Of a stretch of DNA of 64,000 bases, positions 24,801-37,199 are shown piece by piece. The notes beneath the pieces are model-generated. The model made no database searches. It had not been told where the DNA came from and saw only the letters and a list, made by a program, of their open reading frames with translations. Source of the stretch: Eopsaltria australis. Taxonomy: Eukaryota > Chordata > Aves > Passeriformes > Petroicidae. The stretch spans positions 310,001-374,000 of the forward strand of contig JAVTVJ010000076.1 of NCBI GenBank assembly GCA_034509425.1. The letters are read 5' to 3'. Position 1 is the stretch's first letter. Every line of letters starts with the position of its first letter. Position numbers and translations under genes: made by a program.

Positions 24801-27749
24801 TTAAATGACCTCTACGTATAGATGCACCTATTTCTGAAAATCCTCTCCTTTACATTGCACACTTCAATGCACATCCATAAAGACAACCTTTCATAAGAGT
24901 GAAATGCAAATACATACAAACACTGAGTTTTTATTTAGAAGTCTCTTTCTGGAGTTACCAGGTTTTTCTTAGTTTGGTTAATCTTAAATTACTATTAGGA
25001 GAAAAAAATTAAAAAGCAGGAAGTGAAAAGATTTTATATTGGTTACTTAAATCTTTCAACTGTGTACAAGGAGAAGCACCAATGGCCCCAGCCCAGATGT
25101 GCTGTCTGTAGGATAAGCTGTAAGAGCAACCCATTCTGACATGAGAGACTTTTATTATATAAATGTCATGAAAAAGTCTGTCATTTCTGTGAATATGATC
25201 TAGTTAGGTCTTTATTAGTCTTTCAGCTTTGATTTTCTCATCTCACAGGCTAATAAATTCTCTTTTTAACTTTAAATAGCTGTGTAGTGTTTAGATCACA
25301 GATCACAGTGAAAATGTTGCTATTTTCTATTATGGTCTGTCAGTACCAACCCCACCAAGGTGAACAGCAGTGTGGCCTCACATTGATACTAAGCATCAGA
25401 GAATGTAGAAATATTTTTGAAAGTATTTGTTGTCTTGTTAGTTGCTGATCTCACCACAGGGGGAGTAAATGTATTTTCCTCATTTGTCAAAGAAGGAAGA
25501 TGTGATCATATGCTTATAGATCTTAAGATAAAGGACAATGAAGGAACACTTTTTTCATCTTTCAAAAAGGCAGTAAACATCCCTCTGTATGCTGAGACAT
25601 TTTTCTCTTCTATGTAGTTTTGTGAGCACCTGAAGGACAAGGGCAGATGCATTAGACTGGCTGATTCACTGGAATACATGGCAGAGAAAACCAAATTTTA
25701 CCTTTAGACCATCCCAAATAAAACCTGAGAAGACAAGAAATCATGCAGTTCTGAAAGTTTCCCAGATGAGGGAAAAAAACCCCACTTTTGCCTCTTGGTA
25801 GACAAAAATTATTTCTAGCAGTATAATTGAGCATATTCATCAGTTCATGCAAGATTGTTATAATTGAAAGTCTTAATTCTGTCTTTGCAATGTCACCTTG
25901 GTCCCTAACAGAGAATTGCATGAAAGCCAAGAGACTGAAACACTATTCCCAGATTCTACCACTGACCTGCTTTTGCGAATTATCTCACATCTCTTACTTC
26001 ACTTTTTCATATATGTGTGGAAATCTTTACTGTACACTCCCTCAAAGGCAGGATTCTTTTTGTTCTAGTGCACTATCTCTAGGCTTGGTCTGGGCTTAGG
26101 AGAAGATTCAGATGTGCATAGAGCTGTTTGCATTTTATCTTAATGGTTAATAGAAAAACTTCTGTGAAACAGCAAAAGGCATAAAATCCATCAGTTTGGG
26201 TAAAAATCTCAGCTATCTTTCAAAGATAAATTCTCCTCGAATAAATGGCATAAAGTAACTCTTCTGTTTCAGCTTTAACATTTTGTAATAGCTGACATTG
26301 GCAATCTGGTTTTATTATTTTTTAAGTTTAAATAGCACTTTTTTAACATTGTACATCTTGGTATTAGAGGCTTCATTGCATTTCTAGTGAACTTTCTACC
26401 TAGTTCATGACTCCACCTAGAGTGATGATTTAGCTTTATTGATGTAGTAATAAAATGAAGTTGATGTGGAGAGCTTTAGGTGTGTCACACTTACTGACAC
26501 TGGTGTAAATTGCTTAGCTAATGCCCTGGGTGCAAGGTTGGCAGTGTCCCTTCAGACTTGGGGAGCTTACCAGAACAAATTCTACATCAAATCCTTTTCC
26601 TTCTGGAATGGTTAAACAATTCACAATAAAAGAGGCACAAAAATTGGAAGCTTGAAGAAATTCTTTGAAATTATGGTACAGTCAAGCAGAAAAAGAATAG
26701 AGCTTTTGGGGCAAAAGCTAATAGAAATCCCAAAACATGCACTTGTATTTTTCAACCTAAGAAAATAAAAGTTGAAGCTACCCTTTATCCAGAAAGATGT
26801 AAATGAAGTGCTGAACAGAAATGCAGCTGTTCCATTGTATGAGTGTCTCTACAGCTCTGACTATCATACTAATAAGATTTTAATCTGCAATGCTTAGAAA
26901 GAGGTAAAGGACAAATCATTTATTGAGGCTCTTTCCACATGAGATGGCTGCATGGAAATCGTTCAGAAATTCACATCCTCTCTCATACATTCTGCTTTTT
27001 TATTTACCAGGGAACTATCATCACTGTTTTTCCTTTTGGCAGTAGGGTAACAGCTTCTGGTACCTGCCTCACACTGGCATTTTAGATGTTTATCCTAGAG
27101 GAAAGATGTGTCCCAAAATGTTCCAATGTTGTAACTGCAGCTAAATTTGTCCAGGCACCTCTGCAGGAGTGAGGTGCTACTGAAAAACAAAACAAAAAAA
27201 AAAACGGGCTGTAAATTGCAGGCTATTTTTGTGAAAGTAGAAAATAGATTTCAAATATTTCTGTATCTCGAAGTCTTGAGGCTGCAGAGAGGATACTACA
27301 ATATAATGTATATATTCTATAATGGAAATAGAAGCAAATAATTTTAAAGAAATTATTACTTCCTTAAACTTTTCCATTTATTCTTTTTTTGAAAGACTGT
27401 TTCAAACTAAAATAAGCTTTTTAAAATTAAATATGATTACATAATCTACTATCACAGGATTATAGGCATTTTAGAGCAAGTATGTTTGATTACAGATACT
27501 TCTTTCTTCTATTCATTCTGCATGCCGAAGGACAACTTGAAATTGAAACTTGGTTTCTGATTATTGTTTGTAATGTCTCCTGAAACACCTTGGTGTGAAG
27601 ATACCATTGTGATAATTAGCATCATCTGCCATTGTGTAAAGTAACTGCATTGAGTGTAGACATCTAGCACTTTCCATTTCACTCTTACAGCTGTAAGGAA
27701 ATAGAGAATTCCGCTTCAGTTCTTACTTTTCTGACCTGGACTTATAATT
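21827..27749. other. Long AT-rich stretch without recognised genes or repeats
   Basis: Nearly 6 kb without a recognised interspersed repeat. Open frames (for example 23684-23944 plus, 25652-25930 minus, 25827-26099 plus) are under 95 codons with no family resemblance. It could include small exons that cannot be detected by reading alone. Confidence 0.5.
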
Positions 27750-27803
27750 TTTGGACTTGATGATCTTCTGGGTCCCTTCCAAAGCAGGATGTTCTGTGAT
27801 TCT
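27750..27803 (+). mobile_element. Very short CR1 LINE 3' tail
   Basis: TTGGACTTGATGATCTTCTG, GGTCCCTTCC and a terminal GTTCTGTGATTCT match the last 50 or so bases of CR1, of the subfamily that has TTGGACTTGATGATC rather than GGAACTAGATGATC. Such short tails are common products of early-aborted reverse transcription. Confidence 0.8.
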
Positions 27804-30800
27804 TGTGAAGATGCTCGGAAACATTTGTATATGACTATCTGCACACAGGCAGCTCAATACAGAAGATCAGCAAAAAGATTGCAATTTTAATAATGTTGCC
27901 ATTTTAAGCACAATCTCTTGTAAAAGATGAATCAAGTAAGGCAGAAGACATGGGATGTGAATACTTAGAGGCGGCATTTTGGTTCAAATTAGAATTTCTG
28001 TGTAAGAGTGCTTTCATAGGAGACTGCTGTACTTAGTAAATCAAAGGAACTTTTGAAGAGTAATTTGACACGAAGAGCAATGTGTTCATATTTTGATTTC
28101 ACAAAGCACAAAAATGTCAGTTATCAGAATGGTGTTGATTATATTTCACAGCTGCATATCCAGATTACAAGAAGAGAGTTGTGGGAAAGTATTCCAAAGT
28201 ATAAATCTGGCCTCTTCAATACCTTTTCAGACATTTTAAACCACTACAAAAAAAAAAGTTGTCAAAAAAAATTTTTAAAATACCCTTGGATTGTGTATAA
28301 TTTGTGAATTGATGATTAAAGTTAAATTGTAATATAAATTATGCTGAATTTTGACATTCATGAGCACTATAAAATTTCTAGAAACCAATAAAATGCACTT
28401 GAAATAATAATGTAATTAAAATCTTGTGGGGATGAGGCCATTAATCATGTCATAGAGAGAAAATGTGTACATTTGAAACCCTACATTCTCTACTGAGGTA
28501 TTAATGTAGATTTTTGTGATGTATTCAGGGTGTGATGCACCCCCTATTTGGCTACTGACAATAAGAGAATAATATTCATCTGCTTTCTAGAGAATTATAA
28601 GGATGACTCAAGGTTTGAGTAGCCTTCACAGTGCCATATCTACTAAGAATTTTCATTTCATTACCATGGCAATAAATAAATTCTGATGTGAAATAAAAAT
28701 TAGTAAGTATATCAGCCAGAAGGCAGTTTACAGAGCATATACATTTGGGAAGGAGGGGAAAAAAAAGAGCAGAACTATTTTCTCTCCCTGAAGTATGAGA
28801 AAAATACAGCTATTATAAAAAGCACAGTCTTAATTTTAGGCTGCTCATATAGCGTTCTTTAACAGTTGAGAAAGACCACTAATTTTAAATGGTTCTTTGT
28901 ACTCTTTGAATACTTAATATTGGGTTTTATAAAAAGCGTCTATAGGATAAACTCTATAAAACATAGCATCCATGGCACAATTTGTAACTTAGTAGATACA
29001 GTTCTTGAGTTAAATTATTATCAGACCAAAGACTTATTCATCCTGTACATTTTAAATGTTGTAGGAATCTGCTAATGTGCAAGGTGGCCCAAAATTAAAA
29101 AGTCATTTAATCAGCACGTTAATTGTTCTGTTGGTGCTTCTTTTTCCCCCTTCCATTAGCAAAAAATCTCTGACAGAGAATAATGGAGACTCTATAATTA
29201 TGAATTAAACCCAATAACTGCTCTAGTCACATATTCAAGTAATGATCTTGCCTACAGTTTATCAAAAATTTATGTGTTAAGGGAAGGGTAGTTGGAAGAT
29301 AGGAATATATTTTAGGAATAATTAAGTTATTATCATATCTTCTCTTGAAGGTATAGATAGAGTCTGCAAGAAGGATGTTCATGCTGGCAGGGCCAGGAGG
29401 GAAAAATCGTATTTAAATTGTAACAGCATTAAATAAAGACAGGTATCAAAGTGGGGGAAAGGAAGGAGAAAAAATTCAGTTTTCCTCACGGCTGTGATCA
29501 CTGACAAGGTGAAATGGTGGCTAACATTGTGATAAAAATCTATGTGGGGACTGTGCAGAAGCTCTTAAACCACACTTTTAAAAAAATTAACATTCGGATT
29601 TTGTTGTTGACTTTGAAAAATATTGTTTTTAATCGTCTGTATGGAGAAGACTCCAATGAGTGAAGACAGTTATATTTGTGCTCTGAGTACAGGAGAGAGA
29701 TGGCCAAATTCAAAGTGTAGCGATGTCAAAGTGTCGTGATGTCCAACCCTGTTACACGCAGCTCTTCTGCCTTTTTGTTTTTGTGTCCATTCTTTCTTGG
29801 CAAAGTAAGGAAAGCTAAAGTTGCTCCCAGAGCTTTTATTCATAATTGAATTAGTTGAAAGACTAGCTATGCTGTGTCTGCCCATGGAGTCCAACTTGTT
29901 TAGCGTCGCACAAAGCAGGTGGGAATCATCCCAGAACTGAGAATACTTAAGTAATAGTGTTGGCCCAGCCTCCAGCTTTTCAACTAAGCAAATTAGGTTG
30001 TGTGAAAATAATCCTTTAATCATTGTTTATTTAATTTTATTTCACTTTTGCCTCTTTTTTTTACAGGTTTACATTCTACCATCTGCCTATTAATATTTCC
30101 TAGAATGATGCAGTGATCATCTCTTTTTATTCAGCTCTCCAGTGGCTTTTTTAATTTTGTGCCTCTCTTTGGGTTTCCTATCCCTTCGTCCTTTTTATTG
30201 ATTACTTTTCTTCTAAATTAGGCAGACATTACCATACTTACCCTAGCTGGATTTTATTTGCATTTCTTTGATCCTCAGGAAAACTCGTAGAAACTGGTTC
30301 CCAGTTACTGTTGAAAGGTGAAGTTATTACTTTGTTCATTATACACAAGAGAAGTTTCTTTTATCTATCCCTTCCCCCCTTTTTTTTTTCCTTTCTTTTC
30401 CTTCCTTATTTTAATTTCACTAGGCATTTGAAATTTCTGGTGACATTAACCTTCATAAATGTGATTTCTGTTACTAATATTTTAGTGTATTCTGATTTAG
30501 AAAGGACTCAGAAGCTCACCAAGGAATATATCAGGTTTTTTTTTTCCTCATTGCAAAAGCTTCTGGGCAAATTAACGAGTTTAACACAATTATGCAGCTG
30601 CAAAGCAGATATAAACTGCTTAAGGGGTCTCAGAACAAAATTGGCACAATGTGGGTGTCTAGGCATCAGTCTCTCATGCACTTTAGGTACCCCTGAGACT
30701 CTAAGACATCTGCATGAAGTGACAGATATGACACAGGACCTTTAGAAATATGACCTTTTCTAGAGTGGCAGCTCTAAGCCTGGCAGGATACCCCGGGGCA

Positions 30801-32800
30801 TCTAAAATGTTACTAGTCTCCTATACAGAAGCAGCTGAATTCCACCCTAGATCTTTAGTTTCAAGTTCTTAACATGCTGTAACACTTTGATGCACAGTGT
30901 TTGTAGTGTCATGCACCAAAACTTAGATTTTGGGAAATGCTCTTGTGCTTTACCTGAGAGCTGGGGTTATCTGAAAAGGTCCTGTTTGCTTTAAGTGTGA
31001 TTTTTTTAGTGGTCTCTGTGGTATATATATGTGCATTACCTCAACCACTTCCAGGGAAGGGATACAATACTGCAAGCTTTCTAAAAAAACAAACAACCCT
31101 TAAGAATGACTTTTTACAAATTCCTATTGTCTAGACAGTTAGGCATATTGAACTTTAGTATCTTTCCAGCTTTCTAGTGAAGTAAGAAATTAATGACTCC
31201 TGTTATGGAAAATGAGTGAGATTTTAGTATCTGCATTGCTTTTATAAATGGTCTCTTATAAACAAGTCTGCATTGCTAAATGTCTCATTGGAGGAATGGG
31301 GAGAAAAACCTTTCTTTAATCATTCTTTTTAAGAAAATGCATGCATGAATTATATTTTTGACAGAAGAAAATAAGTTACTAGTAAGTAGAAAGTAAAGGA
31401 AGTAAGACAGGAATAACAAAAAAAAGTCACTTTAACCTTCCCCCTGATTGAACACAAGGTCTGCAATTAGATAGCAATTAGGTGATAGATGTCTTTCTAA
31501 TACACTCTAGAAATTCAACATTTTTCTGTGGCCATCTAGGCAGTCTACTCCAACACACCTTGTATTTATGAAAGTTTCCTTTCCAAATGTTTATTGGAAC
31601 TAAACACTTTGCCTCTATTAATAAATTTGTAGCTGCTTTTTATTGCAGACAACCTTTCTTTAAAGACTAGTAGACCTCTTTATGACTCTTTTCCTCACTG
31701 GACTAAATAAATCCATTTTCCTCAGATAAATGACATTTTCGAGATGTCTTCTTTCTCTTGCCTCTCTATTTGACTCTTAGTCACTTCACAGTTTTCTGGC
31801 AGTTTTCAGCTGAAAATTCAGTTTGAAGCTGAAGTATTTCAAGATGCAATTTCCTACTGGCAAGTACCTTCCCTTCCTTTTTTGTTTGTTCCTAACCACC
31901 AGCCCTCCAAAAGCAACTCACTGGGTATTGTGTAAATGCCTACAGAAAGTTCATGAGAAGACTTGTTTTCATTGTACTTGGGGATATTATAGGGAAATGA
32001 AAAAAGAAATAGAAGGCAACATCTTCAAAGTCTGATTCTGACTGAAATAATCCACCGATGATGTCATCCACGACCTTCTTTTCTGCTTTACAGTGAAAAT
32101 ATAATTTCTTATGCTAAAGCTGGAGAAATCACAGAATTTTCTCAATGATACAGTATTGAACTACTAGCATGTGAACGTAGTGCTGAAACTCAGCAGAAAA
32201 TTATTTTAGAGAGCTCAAAAAAATAAGTTATACAAGTGTTTAAATAATGAAGTCAATAAAACACTTTAATCAAGCCTAGTGCTCTGCAAATCATGACAAA
32301 AATTAGCTGAGCAACAAAATTAGTTTTCCTTTGGAGTGTTTTACTTCCCTTCAGATAATAATGACAAAGACAGTTTGTTCTACTTGACAGTCATTATTTC
32401 TTTTTATCTGTCTAGATGCAAGAGAAGGCTTTCAGCTGAAAATGATGCTTTGCTTTAGGTGATAAGTAGAATCTTTCTACCTTGCTTGCAATTGCATCTC
32501 TCATAATTTGATGGGAGAGTGTTTTGGTGCTGCTCTAGAGCAAATGACACTCAGACTTGACAGTACCACATAAGGTGTTTATCCTCTCCACCCCTCCACC
32601 CCATGCCTCTCCTGAAACACCAAACCAAAACCCAAACCTACCTTGCATTATAAAATCCAGAAACATTTCCTTTTTAGTCCTTCAGTCAAGTACATTAAAT
32701 ATTTCCTAGTAGTTCTGCTCAGTTTATTTCCTTTGTGGGCCTTTACTTCTAATAGTAAAAAATAAGTAAAATGAAGTGTAGAGTTTCATTTCTCATAGAT
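27804..32800. other. AT-rich non-coding stretch
   Basis: No gene is recognised. A 144-codon frame (30311-30745 plus) and a 117-codon frame (29670-30023 minus) have no family motifs. Blocks at 28300-28460 and 29085-29240 are repeat-free and contain several TTAATTA-like words, but not strongly enough for a separate call. A possible old LINE lies near 31.5-31.8 kb. Confidence 0.5.
31500..31800 (-). mobile_element. Possible ancient CR1/L3-like LINE remnant
   Basis: Weak resemblance to the reverse complement of old CR1 or L3 ends. CCATCTAGGCAGTCTACTCC near 31531 recalls the CATCTAGTCCAACTCC block. CTGGACTAAATAAATCC near 31699 recalls the CTGGAGACTAAACAAACCC block from which old copies are known. 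Divergence is too high to be sure by eye, and chance similarity is possible. Confidence 0.3.
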
Positions 32801-33112
32801 TTCACAGAATCACAGAATGGTTTGGGTTGGAAGGGACCTTAAGGATCATCTTGTTCCAAGCCCCTGGCCATGGGCAGAGACACCTTCCACTAGACCAAGT
32901 TGTTCAAAGCCCCTTCTAACCTGGCCTTGAACACTTCCAGGGATGGAGCACCCACAGCTTCTCTTAGGCAGCCTGTGCCAGTGCCTCCCCACCCTCACAG
33001 TAAAGAATTTCCTCCTTATATCTAAGCTTATATCTACACTAAAACAGTGTAAAACCATTACCTCATGTCCTACCAGTACACACCCCTGTAAAAAGTCCCT
33101 TTCCAGCTTTTT
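32801..33112 (-). mobile_element. CR1 LINE 3' end, well preserved
   Basis: Reverse complement of a CR1 3' end. It starts with the terminal repeats TTCACAGAATCACAGAATGG, then TTGGGTTGGAAGGGACCTTA, GGCCATGGGCAGAGACACC, TTCCACTAGACCAAGTTG, CCTGGCCTTGAACACTTCC and CTCACAGTAAAGAATTTCC, through to the C-terminal coding part at TGTAAAAAGTCCCTTTCCAG. Its 5' truncation point abuts a CR1 tail in the opposite orientation. It has no intact frame. Confidence 0.95.
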
Positions 33113-33170
33113 TGGTGGTCTTGGAGATCTTTGAGGTCTATTCCATCCCAAACCATGCTATGATACTGTG
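33113..33170 (+). mobile_element. Short CR1 LINE tail facing the previous copy
   Basis: GGTCTTGGAGATCTTTGAGG, TCTATTCCATCCCAAACC and a terminal ATGCTATGATACTGTG match a CR1 3' tail on the plus strand. It begins where the minus-strand copy ends. It keeps only the last 58 bases or so. The two tails point in opposite directions, so two insertion events, or one insertion rearranged later, are needed. Confidence 0.8.
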
Positions 33171-33413
33171 AAGAACTTCTCCAGATTAATGACAAATATC
33201 TCAGCTTGGATTCTAGAATATTAAGGCAGAGGCTGCAATTTCTATTCCCAGTGTTTTTGGGAGTGTAGAGGGGGAGGGAAAGGTCCGACAGATTTTTTGC
33301 AATTGCAACTTTGGTAGCTACAGCTTCTGCTGTAGGCATTCTTTGAATAATATTGGTTTGGTCTGGAGAGATATGTGTGTCCTTGCATGGGATCAAGCTT
33401 GCATGATTGATTT
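33171..33413. other. Short non-coding stretch
   Basis: No repeat or gene is recognised between the CR1 pair and the A tract. Confidence 0.5.
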
Positions 33414-33432
33414 AAAAAAAAAAAAAAAAAAA
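33414..33432. repeat. Poly-A tract (19 A)
   Basis: An uninterrupted run of 19 A, lying 80 bases before a run of 18 T. The two could pair as a hairpin on a transcript or cruciform. Confidence 0.93.
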
Positions 33433-33512
33433 GAACCAGTTCAGTTCATCCAGCAGCACTCATCGCCCTCTGGCATTTAATTATGTAGCTCTGCTAACTA
33501 TATTAAGGAACC

Positions 33513-33530
33513 TTTTTTTTTTTTTTTTTT
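33513..33530. repeat. Poly-T tract (18 T)
   Basis: An uninterrupted run of 18 T and the complementary partner of the A tract at 33414-33432. The 80 bases between them are unique and mildly GC-richer. Confidence 0.93.
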
Positions 33531-33660
33531 CTCTCACGCTTTTCATAAGGCCACTACATCTTTATTGGCTACATCGGATATGTGTCAATGGAGTTGTTTT
33601 TCATGCTGCATGAGTGTGCTGATGCTGTGAATATGCTTTTGGCAACTCTAAAATAGAAAG
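33531..33660. other. Candidate conserved non-coding element
   Basis: Repeat-free, complex sequence immediately after the T tract. It contains TTTCATAAGGCCACTAC, TTTATTGGCTACATCGG and CATGCTGCATGAG, the last an 11-12 base near-palindrome. It resembles vertebrate conserved non-coding DNA in texture only. No frame of interest. Low certainty. Confidence 0.22.
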
Positions 33661-33813
33661 CAGTAACATCAGTGCAATAGAAGAGGAACAGTTCAGGACA
33701 GACAAATGAGAGACAGCAGCTACCACATAGCCTCATAGAATAGCTGTTAATAATGGATTAGAATCCTCTCTGAGGCTCTGAGATAGGGCAGATTAAAATG
33801 ATAACCCGTTTTG

Positions 33814-33829
33814 TGTCATGTGCATGACA
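33814..33829. repeat. Short inverted repeat (7-base arms)
   Basis: TGTCATG and CATGACA are separated by two bases (TG). It resembles a dyad site for a dimeric DNA-binding protein, but at this length chance is likely in 64 kb. Confidence 0.5.
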
Positions 33830-36208
33830 TAAACTCAGTTCGAGGTTGCACAATTAATAGCATTAAGTACCACAAAATACAGAAAAATTTATAATTTACA
33901 GTACAGAATACTACTGTAAGCAGAAAACAAAAATGCTTTGAAAACAGATGGGTAAGGGAAATTTATTAAATATATTATAAGTGTTTTTTATTTTAAAGCG
34001 AGAAAACAGTTATCAGAAGACTGGGGCTAAGAATGAACTATCTGATGGTAAATAACTCAGCCCTGATGAATCACAGAGGAAGTGTACCTAGTGTAAAAGC
34101 AGCATCTCATGAGGTTTTGTGCCCGCATTACCAAAAAAGGTGTTCCTTGGATGGGCATAAAGGGAAAACCCAACAGTCAAGCCAACTGAAGTGGCCATCT
34201 CTTCTTACCATTTTTAAATGGAGACAAACTTTGGAGGAGCGTCTACTGAAGAAGCACAAAACTAGATTGAATTGTTTTCAGGTAATGTGTCAGTTGCAGA
34301 CTACCTTGGCTGCTGTAAGTAATATGATTAAACTTGATTGGCAATTGCATATGGTTGTGTCTAAGAGATTAACATTAGATATGCCTGTCATATATCGTTC
34401 CTGATTTGCAATAATTTTTTTTGAAACTTGTTATGAATATGTTCTCAGAATTTTTGTTAATGCTCAACCAAGAATACGATGCTTTAAAAGGTTAAGTCAG
34501 TTCTCACTGATGCTTCCTGAAGTGTCAGAATGTATAAATTAGTAGGTTTTGCTGAAAATCAGGGAGTCTTTGCAACATCTCAGATGAGAGTTCTGAAATA
34601 AGGGATAATTCATTTTGGGTATCAATATGGCTATATGAATTCTGTAGTGAATATAATGACTAATGTAGTATTATACGTCAAAGATTACAAATGTAGTCTT
34701 ACTTCCTCTGCATTATATTTTTTTTCCATATTTGATTAAAACCAAATTGAAAATAAATTGTTTGCAATAAACATAGCAATTTTTAAAGAAGAATGTTGAC
34801 AGTCACTGAAATGTCTGGAAGATTGTGCAAGTTTTCCCCACGCTTCAACTTCACGGTTTGAAATCCCAAATTTAACTCTGTTAATAATAAATACAGGCTT
34901 GGAAATGGTAAAAATACAATAAAAAATTATATCTCAATATGACTTGGTAAGAACTTGGTTCAGGTCAAAGTCTTCTGCTGACTTCAGTGCAAGCAGAATT
35001 GCAACAATAATCTCCGGAATACATCTGACTATCAGTGTTAGAGATCAATATAACATATATTGTATACAATGCTGTTGATTTCTGTTTTCAGGGTATTTGT
35101 GTAGCAAACTTAGTTTCTGCTGTTATGTTACTACTCTGATTTAACAAATTGAGTCTCATCAGTGCTGTTACTCGTAGACGGACATTTATAATTAATGCAT
35201 ATAAAGACATCTTGTTCTAAGTTAACCTTCAAGCAGAAATCCTTTTAAACTTCAGAAGACAAAACTTAACTGTACAAAAGAACATAAAGGATTTTTTAAT
35301 GAGGACTAGATTATATTATGGTTCTGGTAGCAGTGCTTGAGCGATAACAGGAAATGGGTCATAATCTTTCACAATCCCATTCTTTTCAGAAGTTTCTTTT
35401 TTAAATGTACTGAAGGCTGTAAGAGAGGATTATTTTAAAGAATTCTTTGTATTGTTCATTTTCATGATAATTATTTACAGAATGAACTGCTTTGTACTTA
35501 TTTTCGTGCACCTCTCTATGAAAAGAAAATCCCAAAGTAAAAAAAATAGGATATATTTAAAAATGTACTTGTCATGTTGTCAAGAACTGAAACATAATTC
35601 TTTTTAAATGTTCCATAGCACACATGACTTTGATTAAACAAATATGTAAATTTGTAATCTTTCCAACATTAGTATGTGGTGGTGAAAAGAAAAAAATTTA
35701 AAGGAAGCAACTTTGTGTAAATCTAAAATAGAGAGATCTAATACATTATCATGCTCAACACAGAAAAGTCTACAGATACTTGAGTACAAATAGATTTGCC
35801 ATTACAACATAAACAAGATGACGTTTATGATTTATTTTCATGTTATGGTATGTATAAAGTGATTTGCAAAATCTGTGTAGCAGCTTGGTATTGACTTTGA
35901 GTGAGGGTGACTGATTCTTGGGGAGCAAAATACATTTGGTTCATATGAGTTTGGGGTGGATAGTCAAGATTATATTTATTAGGTGATCATAAAGAGCAGA
36001 TTTATCTAGCAAAGAAACTCTGAGTAATTAATTGCAAAAGGATCTTAAAAGACTGTAAGATAAAATGGCTGATGAAATTTAAATTGAACGATTTTAGATC
36101 TGTACATGTGATGGTGGAGACTGGATGAACACTTTTAATAATGTGGGCTCTGGATATCCAGGACAGAAATCTTACTTATGGTCATTCCCAGATATGATAA
36201 TCCCAGCT

Positions 36209-36233
36209 AAAAACAAACAAACAAACAAACAAA
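36209..36233. repeat. (AAAC)n microsatellite
   Basis: About six copies of AAAC followed by further A/C-rich sequence to about 36275. It is a simple repeat. Confidence 0.92.
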
Positions 36234-36734
36234 TCACAAAAAAAACCCAACAAAAATCCAAACCTCAAACCCCTTCTCCTATCCTAGAAACTATTAGGAA
36301 AAGCACAGAGCACAGAAAAAGATCAACATGACCAGAAATGGAGAGAACAGATACCAAATGTCATGCAGGAGTTCCCCTTTCAATGGGATGACCTTTAGAG
36401 GAAATAGGAGTGGGGGGGATTTTATCCCCTTGAAATAAATGCTGGGGAGATGCAGTAGAGGGGATATCTTGAGAGCAGCGTGCACACCGTGGGGGCCACA
36501 TCTTCAGCATAAAACAAAATGTCTCTGAGCTTGGTAAATCAGTCAAGAACATCCTCAGATGCAACAGCCAGAGCAGAGTCCTGTCCAAGCTAGAACTATT
36601 AAGACACTCCAGCCAAGTGTCTCTGTTCGAGAAGGACAGTGACAAAGGCACACACTTAGAGCAGCTGTGTTGTGTGGATGAGTTTAAGGGGCCAGGCGGT
36701 GCCATTGGGAGGCTGCACCACACCAGAGTGAAGT

Positions 36735-36882
36735 GGGAGGTGCTGATCTCTTCAGTCTGGTATCCAGTAACAATCCAGTGTAATTTGCTATAACTTCTGG
36801 CCAGCCCTGAAGTGGTCTAGATTAGTTGGACTAGATCCATGTAGGTTCCTTCCAGCTTAACATTATTCTGTTCCATTCTGCT
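36735..36882 (+). mobile_element. CR1 LINE 3' fragment
   Basis: GTGGGAGGTGCTGATCTCTT and CTGGTATCCAGTAACAATCC match the C-terminal coding part (the ...SSNN/SDRTRG region). They are followed after a gap by the tail GGTCTAG..TTGGACTAGATCC, GTAGGTTCCTTCCAGC and a terminal TTATTCTGTTCCATTCTG. The middle of the 3' end is missing or very diverged. The 370 bases upstream may belong to the same element, but I could not align them. Confidence 0.75.
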
Positions 36883-37199
36883 CTGGACATTCCCATACTA
36901 CACAGGCTTGAGGAAAGCTCCATTACCAAAGTCTGTGGTGGAGCAGATTAAGGAATTGCAGTAGTGACTTTCCTCTACTCTCCTTTCTGCTCATACAGGA
37001 GAGTAGGAGGTAAGCACCTAGAGTAGGGGTCAGCTCACCCAGCAGTTGAAAATAGGTGGGAATTTTCCTTTGTCCTCTTCTGGCTACTTTGGAACATGGG
37101 ATACTGTGTAGATGGCCACTTGATCCAATCAGTGTTGCTGGTCTTACATTTTGTTGGGAGGTAATATCTCTGACAGATTGTTGAGGTTTTTTTGTTTTC
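36883..37199. other. Short non-coding stretch
   Basis: No recognised feature lies between the CR1 fragment and the LTR. It contains an imperfect direct repeat of TCCTCTACTCTCCTTTC-like and CAGGAGAGTAGGAGG-like words around 36972-37010, which are near-complementary. Confidence 0.45.

Larger units (their letters stand above)
33661..36734. other. AT-rich non-coding stretch
   Basis: A 123-codon plus-strand frame (34033-34404) has no recognised domain and no splice-site context I can defend. A short perfect palindrome and an (AAAC)n run are listed separately. From 36361 to 36734 the sequence is GC-richer and may be an unrecognised repeat body leading into the CR1 fragment that follows. Confidence 0.5.

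Noticed and set aside
30311..30745. 144-codon plus-strand frame with a hydrophobic start
   Set aside because: The Phe/Leu/Ser-rich start reads a pyrimidine tract. No membrane-protein family pattern follows.
33814..33829. Palindrome as a protein-binding operator
   Set aside because: Seven-base arms are expected many times by chance in 64 kb, and there is no supporting context.
34033..34404. 123-codon plus-strand frame
   Set aside because: No domain or convincing exon boundaries, and unremarkable composition.
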